Positions 54,441 to 64,000 of a stretch of DNA of 64,000 bases are shown in pieces. Numbering within the stretch: position 1 is the first letter of the stretch; every line of letters starts with the position of its first letter. Position numbers and translations under genes: made by a program. Location: the NCBI GenBank assembly GCA_958510875.1, contig OY294067.1:280879242-280943241 (forward strand), written 5' to 3'. The notes under the pieces are model-generated. The model ran no database searches. It was not told where the DNA came from and saw only the letters and a program-made list of their open reading frames with translations. The DNA is from Endomychus coccineus (taxonomy: Eukaryota; Arthropoda; Insecta; Coleoptera; Endomychidae).

Positions 54441-55650
54441 ATTTGTTCCTCTCTTCCATATTAGCGACGAGGAACCCAATTTGCAGCCATTTTCGTAAGC
54501 CTGGTCATCTAAAATAATGGATGATAGAACTAGATTATAAGCTCTACAATTCGATTCGAATGTTTAATGTTACTTTATGATTTTTTATTTATTGAAAATA
54601 CATCACTTTATCAAATAATAATATTTTCATTAAACGGATGCGATGTATTGCAATTTCAAACTTTAAGGATTCTTTTCCAAGAATAAGTTGTAACGTTTGA
54701 AAGACCTTCAAGAAAAAACCTCTTGTTTAGATGAAATTATTAAGTAATCTGTTTATTCTCGAAGTGCTGATAGCCCATAACTTAAACAATTTGTCAGTTG
54801 GCAGGTGAGATTATCAATCCTCAACACATTTCATGTGATTTAATATATTCAAATTGATAATCTGAAATACACAATTTATCACCAATAGTTCACATTCTTA
54901 TCCAGACTGTTTACCTTTTTTTTATTATTTTACGAATGGACCACCTCAGGACTTTAATTATCCCCAATATTTACATGAAAATAACTTAAATTATAAGATT
55001 CTGTTTTATAATAGAACATGTGTTGACTATTTTAATCTGGAAGATATAAGTCAAGTCAAGTCTAGGTAGTTTAAAGAAGAAGTTGATAATTTTATGGTAT
55101 TCGATAACATATTTCATGAGTAAATGGACAGCGAAAGGGATCTATTTTAATAAAAAGTCAAAAACTAATATTAGTATCTTCCTGTTTGTTTAAAACACCT
55201 ATTTAAAAACGTATGCATTTTTATTAACTCATTATCTAGCGTTAGGCATAGAACCCATTTAAATGTTGACGTAACTCAATTGTATGTAATATACAGGTTG
55301 ATGAATCATACTTTTTATGTCTAACAGGTGAACACAGCAATAATCACTTGAACTTAATATGCTCAGTCCTCATTTTCTCTAAGAAAATGCATTATATGAA
55401 TCAGTTTGTCAAGTTCCCCAGATATTTTTTACCCAGTTATCCAGTTGGACAGTTAGGTAATGAACCTGAGTTTGGTTCTGAATGGATTCTGCATCATAGG
55501 AAATGCTTGTTCACCTATTTGGTTCTGGGGACTGATTACTTTCGTGGCATATGACCACGCATAGCCTACTCTAATAACAGGTCGGAATATGGATGACTCA
55601 TCACATCGTCACGTCACAAAGTTAGATCTACGCGATACGCTAATCCAATA
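54441..55650. other. No recognisable gene
   Basis: AT-rich. The 68-codon frame at 55348-55554 has no recognisable domain. Confidence 0.4.
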
Positions 55651-55654
55651 CCTA

Positions 55655-55975
55655 CCTAGCTGGCCTCTCTACTGAAACTGCCTTGAATCTTCTAGTCACA
55701 CGAATAGATGGTGCTAACGCCCGACAGGAACACGCCCTGGGGTATTTATGGGCATCGAAGGGGCATTTGATAACACTTAACTGCTAAGAAGCATGAAATC
55801 GGTTCAACATTAGCCTGGTGGATTGAAGCCATGCTATCTACGCTTGCGATAAGGTGACAACTTAACGGATGCGTTGTACAAGCTACCGCTACAAGGCCTG
55901 CGCGCTCGACCGTGACGTCAGAAGCCAGAGGCTATACTACAACTGGTCACCAGTACAATGCTGCAATACAAGTAA
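55655..55975 (+). pseudogene. Non-LTR reverse transcriptase fragment
   Basis: GC-richer than its surroundings. The plus strand reads AGLSTETALNLLVTRIDGAN, ARQEHALGVFMGIEGAFDNT, then interrupted IEAMLSTL.-type sequence. In jockey-group RTs this is Q.G.STETALH.LV..IE.AL...E..LG.FLDIEGAFDN(T), with motif A; the catalytic position is G instead of D here (MGIEGAF for LDIEGAF). The next related block is the tether/RNase H remnant at 56395, after about 420 bp of other sequence. Confidence 0.75.
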
Positions 55976-56239
55976 ACAGTAAACAGTAAAAAAAAAGTTT
56001 TATTAATTTTTAGGACAAAATATATAAGAACTTCCTGTTTAAACGGGGTTGCCAGACGCTAACGGAGTCTTTAGTTACACCCCATTTGCAGTATGAGTCG
56101 GTGTTGTTAATTGATTTAAAGCAGAACTAGAGCTTCCAAGTATCTAACACATTTAATAAATTTCATAACAACTTGATTTTGGCGTCATTCTCTGTTACTC
56201 TTGAGGTTCATGGAAAATGTGCCTTTCTCATTGGTATAG

Positions 56240-56345
56240 TTTTAATGAAAAATACACTTGTAATAAATTTTAACAAACTTCGTTTTTATTAAACAAAACG
56301 TGACAAGTATCACCACACGGTGGCTTCATCAAACAAAACAAAAGT
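56240..56345 (-). repeat. PLE lineage C terminal-repeat fragment
   Basis: Cttgtaataaattttaacaa, acttcgtttttatta and caccacacggtggcttcatc match 33010-33085, and in reverse 34000-34090. There is no coding sequence attached. A short reversed echo (gtgtggtgaaacatgtcacg) follows at about 56398, so this too may be a small inverted pair. Confidence 0.65.
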
Positions 56346-56394
56346 TGATAATTTGATATATAAAAAATATGTTACTCAGAAACATAAATTACCG

Positions 56395-56880
56395 TGTAGT
56401 GTGGTGAAACATGTCACGACTCCAGAGGCTGGCGTGCTTAGGAATAACAGGTGCAATGTCGAACACCCCAACAGCTGCGATGGAAATGCTGTTGGGGTTG
56501 GAGCCACAGCACCTCGCCTTTCAGGCAGAAGTCACAGGAGAAGCGTATCGCTTGGATCTTATTGGACCGTGAAAGGCCGACCAAAAAGGCCGAGGCATTC
56601 TTGGATTCCTTGGATCACCCGGGCCATTGGGGATGATATCCGACAGGATCAAGGTTCACAGCACATTCATACTATTCACGATTTGAACCTTGAATGGGCG
56701 GGAGAATGCTGGTGGCAATGCTCATATGATACCAAGGGATCGCGCATGGTTTACCGAAGGCACCAAGACCGAAAAAAGTGAAGAAGAAATGATTTCTTTA
56801 AACCTAGGGATACTTGAGACAATATGAGAATAAACAAAGCACAGTCATAGCGAGCAACCTAACAGTGCTTAAGGCACTGG
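56395..56880 (+). pseudogene. Non-LTR retrotransposon tether and RNase H start
   Basis: The plus strand reads SRLQRLACLGITGAMSNTPT, AAMEMLLGLEPQHLAFQAEV, TGEAYRLDL, then after breaks IPRDRAWFTEGTKTEKS. (V)QRLACLGITGAM.TTPTAA.E.LLGL is the block between RT and RNase H in jockey-like elements, and WFT(D)G(S)KT is the RNase H start; here its catalytic aspartate is glutamate. It belongs to a family like the fragment at 55655 and is distinct from the jockey element at 49290. Confidence 0.8.
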
Positions 56881-56962
56881 AGTCATACACAATCACCTCT
56901 CAATGGGTTGTCGGTTTTAGTCGGTAAGAATCCGGCACGGGCCTTCGAGGCTTATATGCAAC

Positions 56963-57497
56963 ATTTACCCTCCTCTCTTCAAATTTGGAAATAAATAAAA
57001 ATCGCAGGGGCGTTGTCCTGGTGAAAAAGCACTTTTTCTTTGCCAAATGCCATCGCTTTCGCTTCAAATCGGCATAATATACGTCGGCGATCATTTTGTC
57101 CTTTTTCAAGGTAATCGATATGGACGATACCGTGTGTGTTGGCCGATAAACCCACTTTGGCCACTGTTTCGACTGTTCTTTGGTTTCTGGTATGTTGTGA
57201 TGGATCCATATTTCGTCCACGGTTACGAAACGGCGTAAAAAGTCCTTCTTATCGCGTTGAACATCGCCAAATACTACTTTGAAGCTGTCACACGGTCGCG
57301 CTTGTTGTCAACAAAGAACAAATGCGGCACCCATCTGGCAGATTGCTTTCTTATGGTCGAAAATTTATGCAAAAATTTTCGAGGTTGATTGCTTCCGATG
57401 GATGCGAAAACAGAACTGAATGACATATCAGTCAGAAAATGTTAATGAGTTCTAGTTAAAAATGGTACATTAAACATTAAAAATGTCACATAGGATT
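56963..57497 (-). pseudogene. Mariner remnant (copy 4), heavily deleted
   Basis: The minus strand, in fragments: RFVTVDEIWIHHNIPE (first aspartate), KEQSKQWPKWVYRP, GIVHIDYLEKGQNDRRRILC, FGKEKVLFHQDNAPA (second aspartate). The block from there to the C-terminus is absent, leaving FPNLK-like text at 56985. The 5' untranslated part at 57390-57497 (gaatgacatatcagtcagaa) matches 61910-61995 in the deletion derivative at 61746. Confidence 0.8.
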
Positions 57498-58380
57498 TTC
57501 GATAATAATAATGATAATGCGAAACAATTCAAAAAAAAAGATCAAGTTGATTGCTATTTGCCATAGAGATATAAATAGTTTTAAATTCTCTATAGGTAAG
57601 ATATTTACCGGTACTGGTTGTAATGAAACTTCACATTAGATGAAAGTAAGGCGTCTAAGCTGCTGATGCAGGAATAATGTAACTTGATAAGATAGGATAT
57701 AAACTGAACTAAATAAATATCGATCATCAGAATATAGGTACAGATTTTAGTAGCTGACTATTCACTGAAATACTGTGTCGGCTGTCTGCTCTGAGAACAT
57801 TAATAAATAATAAATATTAATAAAAAAGTACAATAAAGGAAGATGGAAAAGGCAGTTATAGATGATTTGCGACCAAAAAAGGCCTTTGGGCGGGACCTAA
57901 AGAGCCGAGTGCCGACCACGTAGTTCAACATCTACCAGACCTGTCATTATTATTTATTGCTACAAAGCAATTAAAACGTTACTGATCGCTTTGTTGGTTT
58001 TTATTTCAACCAGTGATTTGCATTCATCGCTAATGATCTTATAGTCTTGAAATATTAAACTATTAAGCCGTATAAGAATTTTAAAAATATGAATGGTTGC
58101 ATAGCTCAAACTTCCAGTAGGTGTTCATTGAAGTTGAAAATCAGGAACATTCGTTACACATATAATTCGGTAATATATGAGATCCATTAATTAATATTAT
58201 TAATATTATGTTCAATGTTCAGTGTGAGAAAGTTCTTCTTGTACAATGACAATTAAAATTTATATAAACCTCTGAAAGTATAGTAAACCATTGATGAACA
58301 CAGTGTGATTCGATGCTCCGCTATAGATTAACTATTTACTCACATTCATCTGAAGTTCAATCATTTTGAATCGAAAAGTG
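57498..58380. other. No recognisable gene
   Basis: AT-rich without recognisable frames, repeats or RNA genes. Confidence 0.4.
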
Positions 58381-58384
58381 TAGG

Positions 58385-58625
58385 TATGAGTATTGCTATG
58401 GTTGGCAAGTTCGTGTAAATACATTGAGAGAGATATATAATTAAATTTTCTGAATTATGAAGATAACTTAGATAATTTAACATAGGATTATAAAGATGAA
58501 TAAACGTAAAACATTGAACCATAGGCGGGATTCGAACCCACATTCTTGGATGTCCAGAAGGTTCACCAATTACAACACTTTATGCCGTAATAACGCAGAA
58601 ACTCGAGTAACGGAAGTTACAAATA
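58385..58625 (-). repeat. tRNA-derived SINE, copy 2 (better tRNA head)
   Basis: On the minus strand: an A-box-like GTTGTAATTGG, an anticodon-arm-like TTCT..AGAA hairpin, then GTGGGTTCGAATCCCGC, a full T-arm with a 5-bp stem (one G-U) and TTCGAAT loop containing the B box. The body downstream (gttaaattatctaagttatc, ttcataattcagaaaattt) matches copy 1 at 47455. The head pairs well enough that a tRNA scanner might flag it; the shared non-tRNA body argues for a SINE. Confidence 0.65.
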
Positions 58626-58844
58626 AAAGTAATATCAACATAGTAGTGTTCTATTTTACAAAATGGATAAAATTTTATGTCACATAGTAAAGGGTGAAAC
58701 GTTAGAATTTTTTTGTATTATAATGCATTATATTCATTACGTTTTTTTGATTTATTTCTCTAGAATGAGAGATACTCAATTATCGATAAAAACAGTGTTT
58801 ATTCTACAAATTAGAAATAATCACACTTATTCATTAAAAATACT

Positions 58845-58890
58845 TAAAATACTGAGGACCTTTCAGCTACGAAGTAGCCATCATCGTAAA
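58845..58890 (-). ncRNA. Degenerate hammerhead motif, PLE lineage B
   Basis: On the minus strand: CGATGA where CTGATGA is expected, the extra U, stem II GGCTAC/GTAGCT (one G-U), intact GAAA, then GGTCCTCAGTA. Stem II and the GAAA half are good but the 5' core is damaged. Flanking text (ttcattaaaaatactta) matches the lineage B terminal repeat; no coding part is nearby. Confidence 0.5.
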
Positions 58891-58899
58891 CGTTAACTC

Positions 58900-60100
58900 T
58901 GATGACTAATCAGTACTTAAACAGATAAGGGTCATTATTTAATATTCATAGTGTTATAGTGTATTCATAGTGTGAACTCTTTTACAGGCTAACACAGTTT
59001 ATTATTATTGATAGGAAATCGTATAGTTGGCTATAATATAACTATCTTTTCCATTTTGTAATTCGTATTTTTGGGAAGTTCATTATATTCACTATTTTTC
59101 CGTTCAAGGGATTTTCAGTAGTTAAATATCTGAAATGTTCGAAATCTGTTATTCTTACTATTGAATATCATTTCAGATTATAGACTTTTCAAGACTATCA
59201 TCGATACAACTAATAAGTGAATCATGATACATTTTATTTATTCCATTTGCTTATAGATTTCTTTCTCTAGAACGAGAGAACTGTCATTATAGATTACAGT
59301 ATGCTGTAATCCTATAGTTGGTTTTTCTATTTAATTTTCTTTGTGTATTTCCTTGTTTGAATAGTTCATTAGGTCGAATTTTTTCAATGACGTCAATACT
59401 GTTCATTCGTGAGAGCTGGTATCGGCTATTCGAGTCACCCAAAATCTGTTATCTTTTATCAGAAGACTTTGAAAGAAACCATCACTCCTCCTTCCTCTAG
59501 TTTTACATCTTTTTCAATTTTTTATGATTATTTACTGTTTTGAACATACTTAAATGTTAAGTACACTAGTTTGCGATGACGAATTATCATTATTGTTTAT
59601 TTATTGATTTTCTTTGGGTTTCATGCCCTCCCCTCGCAATTGTATAAAATGCAGATTGTATCAATGCACGTGCTTAATATATAGTGAGATATAAGTTGTG
59701 ATAATGCTTTTGTCGTGAATAATTTTCCAATGATAGGTACTACATCTATTATGATAACAAACGAATTAATTATGCGTCTGATCAAATTTAGGCACTTGTG
59801 GAAATTATTGAAGCGATTCATTCATCTACCGAACCTATATTTGATGCCATACGAACATGATCGATCTTCCTAAAATAAGGATAACGTACAGTTTGTTCGG
59901 ATCCAAATATCGTTAATCGTCAATCGTCATAATCTCATAATCGTTCACCCAACTTAGAGATGGTTCAGTTTCGGTCAGACTTCATATGAGCAAATGCAAT
60001 ATCGTTTTTAAGAATGTAAGTATGAACGACATTTATTATCAGAACATACGTGCCATTGTTACGAGGTAGAAACCATATCTGTACAATATTGGATTCTTTA
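58900..60100. other. No recognisable gene
   Basis: AT-rich. Two short related phrases (tctctagaa.gagaga near 58760 and ttctctagaacgagagaact near 59263) suggest fragments of one dispersed repeat. Nothing else was seen. Confidence 0.4.
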
Positions 60101-60101
60101 T

Positions 60102-61732
60102 GTAGAGGTAATAAAGCACTAAAATAGACCAAACCTTCCAAACTTGGCGCAGTTGGATGGATTGAGATGCGGTTTTCTGCATTCTATTTAGAAAGTGATT
60201 TAGAAAATTTGTCCGGTATTTTTTTTTTGCGGAAAAAATGTATCGCATTTCTACAGTCAAAAAATGCATTTTTCTGAGTACACCTTTTGAGGTGAATAAA
60301 AAAAACGGACTCGAATTGCTTTCTCGGGGGTTTTTGGGGTCGCTGAACACGAATATGCTATCAAGAAAATTCCCTTAGTTCCCCTTGGATCTCCACCGGG
60401 GTATCCGGGCATCCTGATGCCCTAGATATCGATGAAATTAATTAAAAAATTATTTTCAATTTTTATTAAGTGTTCTAGAGGTAATATAAAGGTTGCTAGT
60501 GATGATTACGATGTGAAAAAATTCTCCTGCAATACCTAGTATAACCTAAGTCCTGGTCATAATCTAGGAATTTGCACAACATTGTGAGTATCATAATCGT
60601 GATCGGCGACAATAAAAACCCCCGAGAGCCAGAATTTGTCATATTTTATAAAGAAATATTAATAAATTCCTAGGAGATGGCATAGGTAAACAGGGCTCCA
60701 GAGACTCGAAAACACCCCCAGGTAATTTGCAGAACATTGTGAGTGTCGTAGTCGTGATCGGCGACTTTGAAATTCCCCGAAAGCCAGAATTTTTTACCTT
60801 TTATGAAGAAAGACTGACAAATTCCTAGGGGATGGCTTAGATAAGCCGAACTCCAGAGACCCGAAAACACCCCCAGGTAATTTGCAGAACATTGCGAGTG
60901 TCATAGTCGTGATCGGCGACTTTGGAAATCCCCGAAAGCCGAAATTTGTTACCTGTTATGAAGAAAAATTAGCAAATTCCTAGAAGATGACGTTGATACA
61001 GAGGGCTCCAGATATCCGGGAACACGCTAAGGTAATTTGCAGAACATTGCGAGTGCCATAGTCGTGATCGGCGACTTTGGAAATCCCCGAGAGCCAAAAT
61101 TTGTTACCTTTAATGAAGAAAAATTAACAAATTCCTAGAAGATGACGTTGATACAGAGGGTTCCAAATATCCGGGAACACGCTGAGGTGTTTTGCAGAAC
61201 ATTGTGAGTGTCATAGTCGTGATCGGCGACGTTAAAAACCCCCGAGAACTAGAATTTGTTACATTTAATTAAGACAAATCAACAAATTCCTAGAAGATGA
61301 CGTGGTTACCCTGATTCAGGGTACACCAGGTATTGCAGAAGAGTTTTTTCACGTCGTAATCATCACTAGCAACATTTCACCTCTTGAACAGTTAACAAAC
61401 ATTACAAATGGTTTCTTAATTAATGTCATCGATATCTAGGGCGTCCGGACGCCCGAACACCCTGGGGAAGGTCCAAGGGGCCCTCAGGGTATATTTTTAA
61501 TAGCCTATTCGTATTCAGGGACCCCAAAAACCCCCGAGAAACAAATTCGAGTCCGTTTTTTTTATTCACCTCAAAAGTGCACTCAGAAAAATGCATTTTT
61601 TGGCTTCCGCAAAAAAAAAATACCGGACAAATTTTCTAAATCACTTTCTGAATCGAATGGAGAAGACGCTCAATCTATCCAATTGAGCCGAGTTTGGAAG
61701 GTTTGGCCTATTTTAATGCTTTACTTCCTCGA
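60102..61732. mobile_element. Fold-back element FB2 (arms about 255 bp) with internal tandem array
   Basis: Arms 60102-60361 and about 61474-61732 are inverted copies with high identity: aaaataga/gccaaaccttcc at the outer end, aatttgtccggtattttttt, aaaaaatgcatttttctgag, aaaaaaaacggactcgaatt, and at the inner end the module tttttggggtcgctgaacac. The right outer end carries AATAGTCGAGGA (reversed), as in FB1. The right arm of FB1 and left arm of FB2 also share gagatgcggttttt, so the two are one family. Between the arms is a 155-bp tandem array. No protein is encoded. Confidence 0.85.
60566..61320. repeat. Five tandem units of 155-156 bp inside FB2
   Basis: Units begin at 60566, 60722, 60877, 61032 and 61187, each with (g)taatttgcagaacattg-like sequence followed by gagtgtcatagtcgtgatcg, gcgac, then ccccgaaagcc, atttgttac, aacaaattcctag and agatga. 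The middle copies are the most alike. Each contains one copy of the FB module in the form tcgtgatcggcgac. Spacing is 156, 155, 155 and 155. Confidence 0.92.
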
Positions 61733-61745
61733 CTATTGTGAATCA

Positions 61746-62035
61746 TTCCAAGCGATGGTGAAGAGTCCCCATAATGTTCAACAAGTAATGATTTGGTTTG
61801 CGTAATATTTTTTTCACGCAAGAAATAATGTTTAATCAAGACGCAAAATTCACTTTTTCCATGTTTACAAAATTATTCAAGGTTGCTTGCTTGCGATGGG
61901 TGTCAACACAACTGAATGACATATCACTCTGAAATTTTTAATGCGTTCTAGTTAAAGATGTTACATCACAAATGTCTTATGGAATTTTCGAGGTGCATTT
62001 TTTTTATTTTTGAGGAACTTATTACCTTGCCCTCG
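61746..62035 (-). mobile_element. Mariner deletion derivative (MITE-like)
   Basis: The right end is ccttgccctcg followed by TA (62036), the mariner terminal repeat in reverse. The left end gatggtgaagagtcccc resembles gagggcaaggagaagagtcc at 28340. Between them are only the 5' leader (gaatgacatatcact.tgaaa, as at 57415) and the 3' leader (aagtaatgatttg), with the whole transposase removed, in about 290 bp. It lies 14 bp from the end of FB2. Confidence 0.75.
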
Positions 62036-62039
62036 TAAC

Positions 62040-62150
62040 CTCCAAAACTTTAAGAAAAATTCGAATGCCCAATATTCCACCGCTGGCTCACATGATGTTC
62101 TTTGAGCATCATAGGTTTTTCTCTCGTGTAGTCAAAATATAGAAAAAAAC
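62040..62150 (+). pseudogene. Jockey-type 3' end fragment
   Basis: Cctccaaaactttaagaaaa, attcgaatgcccaatattcc, accgctggctcacatgatg and tctcgtgtagtcaaaatata repeat the 3' tail at 50985-51095 and 8815-8920. It is the shortest copy of the family in the window. Confidence 0.65.
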
Positions 62151-64000
62151 CTTGTGCATACTATTTGAATAATATTTCAATGAAAGATAATGTATAATTT
62201 AACATCTTTCATCGGTTGTTTCTATATCACTTCCAATATGTTTGTTCCCACAATCATACGTTTGACTTGCAACAACTCATTTTACAGCTTTGTTTATTTT
62301 TATTCTACACTCATTGTGATGTTATGCATATCAAAACGATCGATTCAAAATTCCTCATCAGTACTCCTTATTGTTATCCACTTGAGTGAAATGAATCTAT
62401 CAAAATTATTTCACTAGAGTATGTACTAATATACCGTATAAGGTTTCACAATTCAACACCTGAAACTCGGTCAACTCTCTAATAAAATAGAAACATAAAA
62501 TTCGACGATTTGCTTAATGGATCTACTATTACAGTATCAAAACAAATCCTTTCAAAAGTAATGTGTTTAATCATGCTTTGAAAACGTACATTCTCATGCC
62601 ACTTCCAAGCATAAAGAAAATAATATAATACCTACCTATAAAAAAATACGTACAAAATATGTTGCATTCTCCGGTCAGTTCTTTATTTTGACTGTGGTCT
62701 AAAATCATATGGAATTATGTATCTTGCGTGATAAATGTATTAGAGCTGTCAGAGGATGACTAGACACTTCAACCGAAATATTAAGGTGAAATATGCCTAT
62801 TTAAATAGCCTCTTGTATATTTGGGTTGTTTTGTTTATTTATCTTTAGAATGACCCTTTACGATGTTTGTCTGTTATTAATGTATTTACCACTACTCGTC
62901 GAGAAATTGAAACAGGTGACATAAGCGCGTTTTTGTCATTAATCATCAGTCATTTATTAGATTTGCATTCAAATTTAATATCACATTCCCTAATGAACTA
63001 ATAAGGGTACGTCATTTTTATAATAAAACCAAGAAAATATGACATTTATATATCTCTGAAAGGTCGTAAAAGTCTTCCTTATATATTTTTAATCGAATAT
63101 TTATTTGGGTTATTAATTAAACAATTTTTTACGCTTGTGATTTTATTATCCTTCCACATGGAAATGTTTCAATTATCATACTATTACTAATACTTGCCGT
63201 TGCCAGGATCCTACGTAGACTAACTGAAAGAAAAGATAAAATATGAAAATGACTAGTCTAAATTTAAATTGCTGATCAGTTTATCTGGTTGAAAAGTTCC
63301 GCTCTTTTGTAAAATTGCGCCTCTACTTCTCTTATAATTCCCGTCGAAATTACGGTTCGTTTGACGTTCTCTTTTTTATTGAGTCTTCTTATTTTCATCG
63401 CTATCTCCCTGCTGCTTTATCATAATTGAGTCAACAACACAACGAATATCATGAAAGAGCTCTATTTTACTGTAAATATTACAATTTATTTACCTCATAC
63501 ATTCAGAATGTACGCTTCAGCAGAATACACATTTTTTTTCTATTTAGGCAGTGCATGTAACCAATTTAATAATTTTGAATTATAATGAAGAGGTGAGAAA
63601 ATAGTAAAAGTTAGGCCAAATTAAGCTGCGGGTTTTGTATTCTCAATACCTATCTTCGTCAAAGAAGGAATATTCAATTTTAACAGTTCCCAACACTTTT
63701 CCAGATAAATTAGCCGATTTCATTCAATTGTCTTGGCAGTAAATCAAAGAACGGATGATTAGTGGAGTCAATCTACGGCAAAATAGGACGAGGTTCGTAA
63801 AAATTTGATAGAGCTTAGTGACCTGGAAGAAAATGGTGTCTTATGATGAAAATAATAAGATCCTGAAATTTCTATTACCAGTATTGGGGGGAACCATGTC
63901 TAACCTTCATGCCCTTTTCTTAGGTTAGTTTTGTAGTTTTATTTTTTTGGACCTCTTAGACTTCCGGCTAAGGTTTGAAATTGGTACCCTTTTATTGTTG
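62151..64000. other. No recognisable gene
   Basis: AT-rich to the window edge. The 75-codon plus frame at 62190-62417 is unassigned. No repeats or RNA genes were identified. Confidence 0.4.

Noticed and set aside
58520..58610. Functional tRNA gene
   Set aside because: The T-arm is good but the D-arm and acceptor stem do not pair and the downstream body is shared with another copy; a SINE explains it better.
60566..61320. CRISPR-like array
   Set aside because: Units are about 155 bp with no short repeat/unique spacer pattern and the setting is eukaryotic.

Overview
This window looks like insect nuclear DNA. It is AT-rich, it shows no bacterial-style gene packing, and almost everything recognisable is a decayed eukaryotic transposable element of types common in insects: Penelope-like elements (PLEs), jockey-type non-LTR retrotransposons, mariner/IS630 elements, ZMYM1-like hAT elements, a FLYWCH/MULE transposase and a Helentron. 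One TATA box plus TCAGT initiator with arthropod spacing also fits. I cannot fix the insect order. I found no intact host protein-coding gene; the only host-like candidates are a weak first exon at 7850-7924 and a broken THAP zinc-finger exon at 23498-23676.

Layout. 1-9 kb: a fold-back element, an IS630-like tail, a PLE N-terminus, a Helentron helicase-endonuclease end abutting a ~390-bp tandem repeat, a non-LTR RNase H end, a PLE reverse transcriptase scrap and two jockey 3' ends. 9-12 kb is empty of genes. 11.9-16.4 kb: one PLE on the minus strand, broken by a nested IS630-like element and a nested 0.8-kb hAT with its target duplication. 17.9-20.3 kb: a second PLE lineage on the plus strand with a perfect 89-bp-arm palindrome at its 5' end and a nearly canonical hammerhead ribozyme. 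20.3-22.2 kb: a hAT deletion derivative with perfect TSDs. 23.5-25.1 kb: THAP and MULE remnants. 26.4 kb: the core promoter candidate. 28-40 kb: mariner copies, a fold-back element, a perfect 64-bp-arm palindrome, a third PLE lineage, a non-LTR reverse transcriptase and an IS630-like element. 40.6-42.5 kb: sister copy of the hAT at 20.3 kb. 44-47 kb: fold-back element, jockey scrap, PLE. 47.5-51 kb: tRNA-type SINE, a different hAT with TSDs, and a jockey element. 52-58.9 kb: PLE, non-LTR and mariner remnants and a second SINE copy. 60.1-61.7 kb: a second large fold-back element carrying a regular 155-bp tandem array, followed by a mariner deletion derivative.

Nothing here works as a pathway. 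The most interesting structures are (1) a group of at least four fold-back (long inverted repeat) elements that share a module resembling GGTCGCTGAACACGA and, in three of them, a terminal motif near AATAGACCAAA, none encoding a recognisable protein; (2) self-cleaving hammerhead motifs in the terminal repeats of two PLE lineages, each with the same extra U between the core and stem II; and (3) very recent perfect palindromes in PLE-related sequence. All calls come from reading the sequence and recognising families by eye; no database search was run.
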